DNA of 64,000 nucleotides from FEB-12 sp964503315 (GTDB lineage: Bacteria > Zixibacteria > MSB-5A5 > GN15 > FEB-12), in assembly GCA_964503315.1 (NCBI GenBank), contig CAZCZL010000001.1, forward strand, positions 248,001 to 312,000. The letters run 5' to 3'. The position numbers and the translations under genes were made by a program. Below, piece after piece: positions 32,275-40,612 of the stretch. Position 1 is the first letter of the stretch, and every line of letters starts with the position of its first letter. Under the pieces are notes generated by a model. That model made no database searches. It was not told the origin of the DNA and saw nothing but the letters and a program-made list of their open reading frames with translations.

Positions 32275-33696
32275 TCAGCTCAAACCATATTTCTTGAGCT
32301 TGCGGTATAATGTTCGTTCTGCGATCCCGAGACGGATCGCGGTCTCTTTGCGATTCCCCTCGGTTTCGTTCAGTGTTTTTTCTATGAGTCGTTTTTCCAT
32401 TTCATCCATGGTTGCGGCTGGGACCTGATGAGCCGGCGAGACCTCAGCCGACTCAACCTCGGCCGGGAGATGCGCTGTGATCAGATCCCGCAACATCTTG
32501 ATCTCAGTCCCCAGTGAAAGGATTGCCCGGTAGATCAACTCCTGTCCGGCCTGTTCGACGGTTCGACCGGTCGAAACCGGCAGATGTGTCGCGCCGGCAT
32601 TCTGCTCTTCGATAAACCGCTCGACATCCTTCACATCTACGACTCCGGATGGCTTGAGCGCCGCCATTCGGGTGGCGAAATTGCGCAACTGCCGGATATT
32701 CCCCGGCCAGTCATAGCGCATCAACAAATCGAGTGCGGCATCGGAATACTCCACACCGGACTTCTCCCAGAAGTGATGCAACAGCGGCTGGATATCCTGT
32801 CGACGTTCATGCAACGGCGGAAGAACTATCTTCACCACGCTGATGCGGAAATAGAGGTCTTCGCGAAAAACGCGTTCCGCTATCGCTTCAGTCAAGTCGC
32901 GGTTGGTGGCGGCGATCACGCGGACATCCGCTTTGCGGGCTTCAGAGGAACCAACCGGATAATAGGTGCCGTCCTCAAGCACACGCAGCAATTTGACCTG
33001 CATATCCGGTTTGGTTTCGCCAATCTCATCGAGAAATATTGTGCCGCCCTGCGCCTTAAAAAACAATCCTTCGCGCTTGGCCACCGAGCCGGTAAATGCA
33101 CCACGCTCATGACCGAACAACTCTGACTCTAGCACACCTTCCGCGAGAGCGCCGCAATTGATCGCAACATACGGCCGCTTGCTCCGCGTCGAATCCGCGT
33201 GGATCGCACGCGCGACCAGCTCTTTGCCCGAGCCGGAGGGCCCCACGATCATCACCGGCACTTCTGTCGGCGCGATCTTCTCAATCGTTCGCGCCACCGC
33301 CTTTAGTTTCGGCGATCGCCCGACCATCTGGTAACGGCGAAGTAATTCAATATCAGAGAGTATCGCCTCGATCCGTTCAGCCATCCGTGATTCGCCGAGG
33401 TCCCGCGACAGGTAGCCATCGAAAATCCGCTCCTGTTCATCCGGTCCGAAATGCGTATGTACAACTCGCCAGATTTCCGCGACCGGAGAGAACTTGCGAA
33501 GTCTCAGCGCAACCGCCGCCGTCAAATCCTGCCTGCTCTCTTCCACCAACACCAGTTCGATCTGACGTTCTTTGACTGTCTGGTATAGCTCGGACAACTC
33601 GGTAACTACCTGCCCGAACGATTCCCAATTGATCGCGGTCGCGATCTGGTGGGTAGGGTCAGTAAGTATGACTATGCGCTGATTTGGTTTCACCAT
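32275..33696 (-). CDS. Sigma-54 enhancer-binding protein with degenerate receiver domain
   Basis: NtrC-type activator of 473 residues. The N-terminal 115 residues have the receiver-like fold, but Asp is replaced: the expected phosphoacceptor strand reads ELVLVEES, so Glu52/53 sit where Asp should be and phosphorylation is unlikely. The AAA+ domain has Walker A GPSGSGKE (152-159), GAFTGS (199-204; last Ala of GAFTGA replaced by Ser) and Walker B GGTIFLDE. A Fis-type HTH ends the protein (RKETAIRLGIAERTLYRKL). It is wedged between rnr (9 bases upstream) and the outer-membrane cluster, so it may control surface genes without a kinase; that is inference. Confidence 0.93.
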   Translation of the reverse strand: MVKPNQRIVILTDPTHQIATAINWESFGQVVTELSELYQTVKERQIELVLVEESRQDLTAAVALRLRKFSPVAEIWRVVHTHFGPDEQERIFDGYLSRDLGESRMAERIEAILSDIELLRRYQMVGRSPKLKAVARTIEKIAPTEVPVMIVGPSGSGKELVARAIHADSTRSKRPYVAINCGALAEGVLESELFGHERGAFTGSVAKREGLFFKAQGGTIFLDEIGETKPDMQVKLLRVLEDGTYYPVGSSEARKADVRVIAATNRDLTEAIAERVFREDLYFRISVVKIVLPPLHERRQDIQPLLHHFWEKSGVEYSDAALDLLMRYDWPGNIRQLRNFATRMAALKPSGVVDVKDVERFIEEQNAGATHLPVSTGRTVEQAGQELIYRAILSLGTEIKMLRDLITAHLPAEVESAEVSPAHQVPAATMDEMEKRLIEKTLNETEGNRKETAIRLGIAERTLYRKLKKYGLS

Positions 33697-33705
33697 ATTC
33701 GTTTC

Positions 33706-35904
33706 TTACAGACCGCGACGAAGTTTTCGTTCCTTGCGCGATATCGGCCGCACGCGTGATTTCGGCTTGGAGGGGACCAGTATCTCCACTCCTCTCCGGC
33801 TGGTTTTGAGCCCCGGCAGGAAGAGATCGATCTCTGCTCGAACCGTGTTGACCGACAATACTCCCACTCGCACCGGGTCGCCCAGACGAAACACCTTGTT
33901 CTTGCGACGTCCCACTATGCGATAATTCTTTTCGTCATACTGGTAATAATCATCATCAATGGCCGACATCCGGACCAATCCCTCTACTCCCATATTCTCT
34001 AGCCGCACAAAAAAACCATATGAGGTCACCCCCGATATGACTCCATTGTACTCCTCGCCCAATCGATTGGCCATAAATGTCACTTGCTTTACCTTGATCG
34101 CCTGTCGTTCCGCGGCCTCGGCCTGACGTTCCGTTTCCGAGCAATGACTCCCTACTTGGTCTATCAGGAGATTGACTTTCTTGGCAAAAGCCGGCGTGAA
34201 CTGCCCAGTCCGGTGTCGGCGCAGTAGACGGTGTACCATCAGATCCGGATATCTGCGAATCGGCGACGTGAAATGCGTGTAGTGTGAGAAGGCCAGCCCG
34301 AAATGCCCGATACTCTCCCGCTGGTAGACTGCTTTCTTCATTGACCGAAGGAGCAGCTCATTGATGAATTCCTCCTCGGGCACGTTCTTGATCGTCTCCA
34401 GGAACCGGGCTATCTGGATCGGCTTCATATTAGGCGAGACCGGGAACTTATAGCTGAGTCGCGTCATCAATTGAGAAAACGCCTCCAGCTTTTCAAGATC
34501 CGGTTTGTCATGGACACGATAGAGGAACGGTCGCGCCGCCCGCATCATCTCGAGCGCCACCGCGCGATTCGCCGCCAGCATGAATTCTTCTACCAGACGG
34601 TGCGATTCAAGACGCACCCGGTGACCCAATTCGAGCACCTCCCCCTTCTTGTTCATAACGATCTTCGCTTCCGGCAGGTCAAAATCCAATGACCCCTCGG
34701 CGAAGCGGCACTTGGTCAGCAACTGCGCCAACTCCCGCGCGACCAATAGATTCTCTATCACCTTCTCAAGCTTGCTGTCAGCCTGACCTGTATCGAAAAA
34801 CTGTTGAACCTCTTCGTAGGTCAATTTCGCGCGGGACTTGATGACCGTGTCATGGATAGTCCAGGACAACATCTTTCCCTTGTGATCAAACTGCATGATC
34901 GCCGAGTGCGCCAAACGCCGTTTGTTTGCTCTCAGCGAGCAGGTATCTGCCGACAGCGCCTCAGGCAACATCGGGATCACCATCCCCGGCAAATAGACCG
35001 AATTACCGCGCCGCAGCGCCTCCAGATCAAGTTCGGTCCCTTCCTGCACAAAGTGCGCGACATCGGCAATATGCACACCCAACTTGTATCCAAGCTCATT
35101 CCGCTCGACGGACACGGCATCATCGTGATCCTTGGCATCTTCCGGGTCGATCGTGTAGACAAGTTCCTTGGTCAAATCCAGACGATTGCTGGTGTCAAGA
35201 TCATCAAGCGCGGCGGCGGCTCGTTCCGCTTCGGCGAGTACTTGCTCAGGAAATTCCGTCGGCAAACCAAACCCGCGGATCACCGTCAGCATGTCGACCC
35301 CAGGTTCGCCTGGGAATCCTATCCGCTCTATGATCTTCCCTTCCGGGTTCTGATACTGATTCTCCCAACCGACCAACTGCGCGACGACTTTCTCCCCTTC
35401 CTCGGCATCCATAGTGACGTCCGGAGGGATATAGATATCGCGATGGATTCTCGGGTTGTCCGGCTGCACATACATCATCGTTCGGGTGCGGTGGAACACT
35501 CCGACGATATTCCGCGGTGCCCGCTCGATCACCTTGATGACTGACGCTGATTCACGGCCATTGAAATGCCCGGTCAAACGGACCATTACCTTGTCACCGT
35601 CCAGAGCGGTCCCCAAGGCGTGTGGTGGGATTAACAGATCGATCTCCCGTCCTTCTTGTACCAGGTAGCCGGTGCCGCCGCGAGTGATCTGAATGGTCCC
35701 GACCGCCACACTCAATTCTTCAGGCAATCCGATCCTGCTTCGTTTGAGGAGCACCAGTTCACCCGACTGAATCAATCCCTTCACCGTCTTGCGGAACTTG
35801 GCGTACTCCTCCTGCGGAATATCAAGCGCGCGGGCCAATTCCTTCATTTTCATGGGACGGTCCGCCTTGGAGGCGATGAATTTGAGGATTGATTTTGAGT
35901 CCAT
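33706..35904 (-). CDS. rnr: Ribonuclease R
   Basis: Exoribonuclease of 732 residues that degrades structured RNA 3' to 5'. In order: N-terminal winged helix (KMKELARALDIPQEEYAKF), two cold-shock-like OB domains, the RNB catalytic domain with IDPEDAKDHDDAVSV (Asp ligands for two Mg2+), and an S1 domain (GEEYNGVISGVTSYGFFVRL). The C-terminus is Lys/Arg-rich, as in RNase R. It is shorter than the E. coli enzyme (813) mainly in the tail. The promoter (TTGACA-N17-TACATT at 35915-35943) would start transcription about 4 bases before the ATG and there is no ribosome site, so the mRNA may be leaderless. Confidence 0.94.
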   Translation of the reverse strand: MDSKSILKFIASKADRPMKMKELARALDIPQEEYAKFRKTVKGLIQSGELVLLKRSRIGLPEELSVAVGTIQITRGGTGYLVQEGREIDLLIPPHALGTALDGDKVMVRLTGHFNGRESASVIKVIERAPRNIVGVFHRTRTMMYVQPDNPRIHRDIYIPPDVTMDAEEGEKVVAQLVGWENQYQNPEGKIIERIGFPGEPGVDMLTVIRGFGLPTEFPEQVLAEAERAAAALDDLDTSNRLDLTKELVYTIDPEDAKDHDDAVSVERNELGYKLGVHIADVAHFVQEGTELDLEALRRGNSVYLPGMVIPMLPEALSADTCSLRANKRRLAHSAIMQFDHKGKMLSWTIHDTVIKSRAKLTYEEVQQFFDTGQADSKLEKVIENLLVARELAQLLTKCRFAEGSLDFDLPEAKIVMNKKGEVLELGHRVRLESHRLVEEFMLAANRAVALEMMRAARPFLYRVHDKPDLEKLEAFSQLMTRLSYKFPVSPNMKPIQIARFLETIKNVPEEEFINELLLRSMKKAVYQRESIGHFGLAFSHYTHFTSPIRRYPDLMVHRLLRRHRTGQFTPAFAKKVNLLIDQVGSHCSETERQAEAAERQAIKVKQVTFMANRLGEEYNGVISGVTSYGFFVRLENMGVEGLVRMSAIDDDYYQYDEKNYRIVGRRKNKVFRLGDPVRVGVLSVNTVRAEIDLFLPGLKTSRRGVEILVPSKPKSRVRPISRKERKLRRGL

Positions 35905-35914
35905 GAGTACCCGA

Positions 35915-35943
35915 AATGTAGGCTGTCACTCACTACCTGTCAA
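35915..35943 (-). promoter_or_regulatory. Sigma-70-type promoter of rnr, predicted leaderless
   Basis: Minus strand TTGACA (35943-35938), exactly 17 bases, then TACATT (35920-35915). Only 10 bases separate the -10 box from the rnr ATG, with no Shine-Dalgarno between them. Confidence 0.65.
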
Positions 35944-36017
35944 GCCCAACAAAATTTCCTGCCAAAATGACAGGAGTAACCCTCGGAATCGCCGTTATCT
36001 GATTGATTGAAAACGAA

Positions 36018-37418
36018 TTATGGGCGTGTGAGTCGGATTGTCCTGTCGCAGATGTCCGTCAGTAATGACCTGTCATGCGAGATTATCAACTGTCCAACTG
36101 CTGCCTCTTTGAGTGCTCGAGTCAGTTGAATGAACTTCCCTACCCCTTTGGGGTCCAAACCGCAAGTTGGTTCATCAAAAATTATGAAGGGTGGCCGCAT
36201 CGACAGTATTGATGCGAACGCCAGCCGTCGCTTCTCCCCCATCGAAAGCGAAAGCGGGTCGCGAAGTAAGAACTCGTGGGGATTCAATCCGACCAGCGTC
36301 AACATCGACGCTACTTGATCCTCCGACAGCCGCGATCCCAGATTCTTTGGGCCAAACAAGATCTCCTCACGACAGGTCGGAAGAAAGAACTGGCGTTCCG
36401 GCTGCTGAAAGATCGCGGCAACCCAGCCGGGTCTTGGCTCAAGGCCCAGTAGATGATTCTCCGAATCAAAGTAAAGCAGTTCCCCCTTGACCGGCTTGAG
36501 AAGTCCCGCGAGGAGCAGGCCGAGCGTCGTTTTTCCCGACCCGGAGTCACCGGCCACACCAATAAGCTCGCCCCTGCTCCAAACGAAGGAAAGTTCATCG
36601 ATTACCGGCTGATCCTCAGAATAAGAAAATGAAACATCTTTGACCTCAACCGAATGCAGTACATCGGCGATAGAATGCGGCTCGATAATGTGAGCGCTTG
36701 CACGATCAAGTTCACCATTCGTGGCGACAATCCCCGCTCTCTCGCAGAATCCGCCGTTTGCGAATATCTTTTCCGGCAAGTGATCAGCTTCGAGTCTACC
36801 GTCAACGAATACAACCATCCGGGGATAGTTTTTCGCCACATCGGGATACTGCGTGATCCGAATTTCGATCAGATCCGGCTGTTCTTCGTGCAGACGTTGT
36901 AGTTCAGATTCGAGAAGCTGCTTGCCCGAAGCATCCAGAAACGAATCAGGCTCATCCAGTATCAGGATACGCGGATTGGCGATCATTACCGACGCCAGCG
37001 CGACACGCTGTTTCTCGCCGCCGGAAAGTTCATGCGTCAGTCGCGTACGCAAATGCTCGATCCCGAACCGCTGAAGTGTTTCGGTGACGCGCGCCTCCAT
37101 CTCGGCCATCGGCGTCGCGAGGTTCTCCAGAGCAAACGCAATCTCGTTCTCCACGACGGATGAAACCATCTGATTATCCGGGTTCTGAAAAAGGATGCCT
37201 ATCCGCGAGACTGGCGGAAGAGACACTGGCAGGTCGATACGCAACTCTCCTCTTGTCGATACAATCAAGCCCGCAATGATTCGCGCGAGAGTAGTCTTTC
37301 CGGAGCCGTTCGCCCCCATGACGACTACGCGTTCACCGGCACTGACAGACAGACTGACATCATCCAGCGCCCGCTTGCCGGACGGATACGAGTATGTAAG
37401 GCGCTCAAGTTTCAGCAT
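36018..37418 (-). CDS. ECF-type transporter ATPase with two fused ABC domains
   Basis: Tandem ABC ATPase of 466 residues resembling EcfA1-EcfA2 (CbiO) fused in one chain, which powers uptake of vitamins or metal ions with an EcfT membrane protein and an S-component. First domain: Walker A GANGSGKT, signature LSGGEKQR, Walker B ILILDEPDSFLD. Second domain: Walker A GDSGSGKT, Q-loop FQQPERQFF, signature LSMGEKRR, Walker B FIIFDEPTCGLD. The Gln-rich FQNPDNQ/FQQPERQ Q-loops are typical of ECF ATPases. No EcfT or S-component lies in this window. A stem-loop with a U run ends 8 bases before the ATG, an unusual placement. Confidence 0.88.
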   Translation of the reverse strand: MLKLERLTYSYPSGKRALDDVSLSVSAGERVVVMGANGSGKTTLARIIAGLIVSTRGELRIDLPVSLPPVSRIGILFQNPDNQMVSSVVENEIAFALENLATPMAEMEARVTETLQRFGIEHLRTRLTHELSGGEKQRVALASVMIANPRILILDEPDSFLDASGKQLLESELQRLHEEQPDLIEIRITQYPDVAKNYPRMVVFVDGRLEADHLPEKIFANGGFCERAGIVATNGELDRASAHIIEPHSIADVLHSVEVKDVSFSYSEDQPVIDELSFVWSRGELIGVAGDSGSGKTTLGLLLAGLLKPVKGELLYFDSENHLLGLEPRPGWVAAIFQQPERQFFLPTCREEILFGPKNLGSRLSEDQVASMLTLVGLNPHEFLLRDPLSLSMGEKRRLAFASILSMRPPFIIFDEPTCGLDPKGVGKFIQLTRALKEAAVGQLIISHDRSLLTDICDRTIRLTRP

Positions 37419-37426
37419 GGGACATC

Positions 37427-37461
37427 AAAAAGCCGATGCCCTAATTAGGAGCACCGGCTTT
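37427..37461 (-). terminator. Terminator-like hairpin directly before the ECF ATPase start
   Basis: An 11-bp stem with one mismatch (37429-37439 with 37451-37461) and an 11-base loop (37440-37450) that contains CCTAATTAGG is followed on the minus strand by T5, which ends 8 bases before the ATG at 37418. It probably ends the gcv operon, or acts as an attenuator for the ATPase gene. Confidence 0.65.
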
Positions 37462-37487
37462 ATTTCGCAAGGCTTTTGTCTGCTCAC

Positions 37488-38942
37488 TCAGCCCTGAAAG
37501 TTCACATCCAGATTCCGCGCCGCAAATGACTCATCCAGTCGACGGACCGGCGTCGTGGTCGGCGCCGAAGTCACGATCTCGGGATTGGTCTCCGCCTCCC
37601 GCGCGATCTGGATCATCACCTCGGCAAACCGGTCGAGCGTCTCTTTGCTCTCCGATTCGGTCGGCTCGATCATCATCGCTTCGGGGACGATCAGCGGGAA
37701 GTAGTTGGTCGGCGCGTGCATGCCGAAATCAAGGATTCGCTTGGAGATATCAGAGGTCTTCACCCCGAGCTTCTTCTGACGATTCCCCGACAGCACGAAT
37801 TCGTGCATGCAGTGGGTCTCGTGCGGAAGATCGTAGTCCTTCTTCAGCAGATTCTTGAGGTAATTCGCGTTGATCACGGCATTTTCAGAGGCCGCGCGCA
37901 ATCCATCCCCGCCGTTTGCTTTGATATACGCATAGGCGCGGACGATATTCGCGAAATTGCCATTGAAAGAATGCAGCCGCCCGATCGAATGCGGACGGTC
38001 GTAGTTCAGGAACAGCTTCCGCTGATGCGGCTCGCGCTCCAGCACCGGCAACGGGAGATACTTCTCAAGATCAGCGCGGACACCGACCGCACCCGCACCC
38101 GGACCACCGCCGCCATGCGGCGTGGAAAACGTCTTATGCAGGTTGAAGTGCATGATATCGAACCCGGTGTCGGCCGGTCTAAAAATGCCCATGACAGCGT
38201 TCAGATTGGCGCCATCCATGTACATCAAACCGCCGCCGGCATGGACGATATCCGCGATCTCTTTGACATTCCGTTCGAACAATCCCAACGTGTTCGGGTT
38301 GGTCATCATCACCCCGGCGACCTCATCGGACATCACCGCTTTGATCGCTTCCGGTGAAATGATCCCCTGCTCGTTGGACTTGACCTCGATGGTTGACCAT
38401 CCAATTGACGCTACCGATGCCGGGTTGGTGCCATGCGCTGAATCCGGGATGATCACCTTGGTGCGATGACCACCGCGCTCTTTGTGATACGCGCGCATGA
38501 TCAGCAGGCCGGCGAATTCCCCCTGCGCCCCCGCGACCGGCTGCAGCGACATTCCCGCGAAGCCGGAGACTTCGCAAAGGAACTGCTGGAGTTCCCACAT
38601 CAATTGCAGTATCCCCGGCGCGCTTGAGCACGGCGCCAGCGGGTGGTGCTCCTGAAAGTCCGCGAAGGATGCCGCCTTGTCATTCAGCTTCGGGTTGTAC
38701 TTCATGGTACATGACCCCAGCGGATAGAACCCTTTGTCGATGTGGTGATTCTTCACCGACAGCCCGACAAAGTGGCGCATCACTTCGTTTTCACTGACCT
38801 CCGGGAGTTTGGCATCCTCACTCCGGCGATATTTAGCCGGGATCGACCCAAGAATCTCGGATTCCGTCTGCCGCAACTCCGGAAGGGTGTACCCTATCCG
38901 GCCGGGACGGGATTTCTCGTAAATAAGATTCGACTCACTCAC
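37488..38942 (-). CDS. gcvPB: Glycine dehydrogenase (decarboxylating), subunit 2
   Basis: C-terminal half of the split P-protein, 484 residues, starting at GTG 38942. With subunit 1 it decarboxylates glycine with PLP and passes the aminomethyl group to lipoyl-GcvH. The PLP lysine lies in FNLHKTFSTPHGGGGPG. The RHFVGLSVKNHHIDKGFYPLGSCTMKYNP opening and MYMDGANLNAVMG are standard. It is separated from gcvPA by the selenoprotein and two DUF2007 genes, not adjacent as usual. gcvT is not in the window. The gap to the selenoprotein is 40 bases. Confidence 0.93.
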   Translation of the reverse strand: MSESNLIYEKSRPGRIGYTLPELRQTESEILGSIPAKYRRSEDAKLPEVSENEVMRHFVGLSVKNHHIDKGFYPLGSCTMKYNPKLNDKAASFADFQEHHPLAPCSSAPGILQLMWELQQFLCEVSGFAGMSLQPVAGAQGEFAGLLIMRAYHKERGGHRTKVIIPDSAHGTNPASVASIGWSTIEVKSNEQGIISPEAIKAVMSDEVAGVMMTNPNTLGLFERNVKEIADIVHAGGGLMYMDGANLNAVMGIFRPADTGFDIMHFNLHKTFSTPHGGGGPGAGAVGVRADLEKYLPLPVLEREPHQRKLFLNYDRPHSIGRLHSFNGNFANIVRAYAYIKANGGDGLRAASENAVINANYLKNLLKKDYDLPHETHCMHEFVLSGNRQKKLGVKTSDISKRILDFGMHAPTNYFPLIVPEAMMIEPTESESKETLDRFAEVMIQIAREAETNPEIVTSAPTTTPVRRLDESFAARNLDVNFQG

Positions 38943-38982
38943 AGTTCATTCTCTCATTTCGGGCGGCACGCCGCCCGTATCT

Positions 38983-39861
38983 CTATTTTCCGCTCGGCGC
39001 GGGCGGATTTTTCAGTTTGTCGATCTGCTTCTTTGCATACTCGACATCTTCAGATTTCGGATATGTTGCGATAAAACGCTCAAATCCGCCGATCGCCGCG
39101 GTCGTGTCACCTTTCTGTCGCAGGATGATCGCCTGCCAGATCGAAGCGCCTTCGGAGAAGAGGTTGCCGCCGAAGTCCTTTTCGATCTGCGCATACGACG
39201 CAAACGCGTCATCAAGTTTCTTGGCGCGGCGCTGCAGATCTGCCATCGCCATCCGGCTCTCGCCCGATAACGAATCGGTCGGCGAACCCGCCGCGATCAC
39301 TTTGCCGAACCATTCATTCGCCTGATCCGGCCCACCACGATATTTATACTTGTCAGCGATCTCGTAATACAACTTACGGTCCGCGCTATCCTTGGCTTTG
39401 GCCAACAGATCGTCCAGAGTGCCGATACCGGCCTTATAGTCCTGCACCATCTTCAAGTATTCATCCGGTGGGGCGAAACCGACAATGCGGTCGACCTCTT
39501 TTCCATCCGGCGCGAGCATCACCGCGGTCGGATATCCCGAAACGAAGTACTTCCGGGAGATTGTAGTGTCAATATCGCCATTCACTTTGGCGAGGATCAT
39601 CTCATTGGTGAAGTAATCGATAACTTTGGGCTCAACGAACACGACCGTGTCCAGTCTCTTGCACCACGTTCACCAATCGGCGTAGAAATCCACCAACAGA
39701 TGCTTGTTCTCTTTCGAGGCTTTCGCGAGCGCCTCATCGAGATTCGTCAAATAGGGGGCGTGCGGTTTGGATGCCGCGGCCGGGGCCGTTTCTTCCGCCA
39801 TGACCGATGTGACGAACATCGCCATCATTGCCACCATAAGCGCCAGGAACAGTTTTCTCAT
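38983..39861 (-). CDS. Thioredoxin-like selenoprotein with TPR tail (Sec at in-frame TGA 39672-39670)
   Basis: One gene of 292 residues read through TGA as selenocysteine. It has a signal peptide (RKLFLALMVAMMAMFVTSVMA), then a thioredoxin fold: VDFYADW-Sec64-T-W-C67-K, cis-Pro in VSGYPTAVMLAPDGKEVDRI, and a C-terminal TPR region (~150-285). In homologues of this DsbD-gamma/Thioredoxin_7 type the motif is C-x-x-C, so the TGA lies exactly at the first catalytic Cys; the reading frame is intact for 219 codons after it. A 6-bp stem with loop GGTC starts 17 bases after the TGA (39652-39637), fitting a bacterial SECIS. A truncation at residue 63 would be lethal to the fold, so Sec is preferred. 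sel genes are not in the window. Confidence 0.85.
39637..39672 (-). promoter_or_regulatory. Candidate bacterial SECIS element following the Sec TGA
   Basis: After TGA (39672-39670) come 17 bases, then stem GGACAC (39652-39647), loop GGTC (39646-39643) and stem GTGTTC (39642-39637), with one G-U pair. The loop starts 23 bases after the TGA, inside the 16-37 range usual for bacterial SECIS, and GGUC is the loop of the E. coli fdhF element. It would be bound by SelB during translation. Confidence 0.7.
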
Positions 39862-39886
39862 GCGAATCGCTCCACCTGGTTATAGT

Positions 39887-40261
39887 TCACTCGTCCTCAA
39901 ATGGGATAAGATCATCCCCGAGGACACCTTCAACGACTATTTCAGCTTCATCCCGGAATTCTCGCGGCACCATGATGACCGTGATCTCGTTGGATGCATC
40001 GGCCAACTCAGAGTCCGGTGTCGATTGTCCGGACAAAAAACGCGAAGACAGCAGCACTGAGGGGAGGTTGTTCGAGTCCAGGGCCGATTTGGCCGCCTGG
40101 GCGCGTTCGTTCTCCTTCACTCCACAAACCTCAACCCAACTATCATCCGGCAAAACTGCCGCGCGAATGCTCGAAGGTCTAGTATCTACCAGCGCCAACT
40201 GACAATCCGGGCAGACGGTAATTCCACTCATAAACTCATACTCACAACGAGGACAGAACAA
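39887..40261 (-). CDS. Zinc-ribbon plus DUF2007 protein
   Basis: A 124-residue protein starting at TTG 40261, preceded by AAAGGA in the end of the upstream gene. Residues 3-21 hold a zinc ribbon (CPRCEYEFMSGITVCPDC). The rest is a DUF2007 domain (putative signal-transducing protein): VEVCGVKENERAQAAKSALD, NNLPSVLLSSRF and a final VPREFRDEAEIVVEGVL strand-helix. Its paralogue lies directly upstream with 0 bases between stop and start. The selenoprotein gene follows 25 bases later. The role of DUF2007 is not known; location suggests a link to glycine cleavage or redox control, which is a guess. Confidence 0.85.
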   Translation of the reverse strand: MFCPRCEYEFMSGITVCPDCQLALVDTRPSSIRAAVLPDDSWVEVCGVKENERAQAAKSALDSNNLPSVLLSSRFLSGQSTPDSELADASNEITVIMVPREFRDEAEIVVEGVLGDDLIPFEDE

Positions 40262-40612
40262 TCAGTTGTCCTTTCGATGCCATTTTTCGCCAAGCGTCAT
40301 TTCCAACAGCTCGACGGCTTCATCCACAAACTCGGTCGGGACCTGCACATCAAAGAGTGCCTGCTTCCCCGAGTAAAAAGCGGTCAAGGTCAACCCTACC
40401 TGTCCAAGAAAGCCCGACCGCGAGACGATCACTGCCGGGATATTATATGTCGCGAGCGTCTCACGGGCAAAGTCCGCGGAGAGGCTGTCTTCTATCTCAC
40501 CGATCAATTCCCATTTGGCACTATCCGAGGCCGACGGGAGCTCTTTTCCGCAGACCGGACATTCGGTCGTCTCGGCCGGCCAATCGGCGTTACATGCGGG
40601 ACAGGACGCCAC
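40262..40612 (-). CDS. Zinc-ribbon plus DUF2007 protein, paralogue
   Basis: A 116-residue protein that starts at GTG 40612 inside the gcvPA 3' end (23-base overlap); AAGGAG ten bases upstream of the GTG decides this start over longer readings. Zinc ribbon in residues 4-23 (CPACNADWPAETTECPVC), then DUF2007: ELIGEIEDSLSADFARETLA, YNIPAVIVSRSGFLGQV, FDVQVPTEFVDEAVELLEM. With the next gene it forms a tandem pair that has diverged strongly, about one quarter identical by eye. The tight overlap indicates coupled translation with gcvPA, so its level should follow the glycine cleavage enzymes. Confidence 0.85.
   Translation of the reverse strand: MASCPACNADWPAETTECPVCGKELPSASDSAKWELIGEIEDSLSADFARETLATYNIPAVIVSRSGFLGQVGLTLTAFYSGKQALFDVQVPTEFVDEAVELLEMTLGEKWHRKDN

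Noticed and set aside
34804..35544. A 246-codon plus-strand open frame inside rnr
   Set aside because: Antisense shadow of RNase R; His/Arg-rich sequence with no recognisable fold.
37716..38357. A 213-codon plus-strand open frame inside gcvPB
   Set aside because: Antisense shadow of a conserved enzyme, without a start site.
39670..39861. A 63-residue peptide ending at the TGA, with a separate 219-residue gene starting at GTG 39642
   Set aside because: The two pieces are in the same frame, the break falls inside the thioredoxin active site, and the GTG lies in the SECIS-like stem without a ribosome site. One selenoprotein explains all of this.
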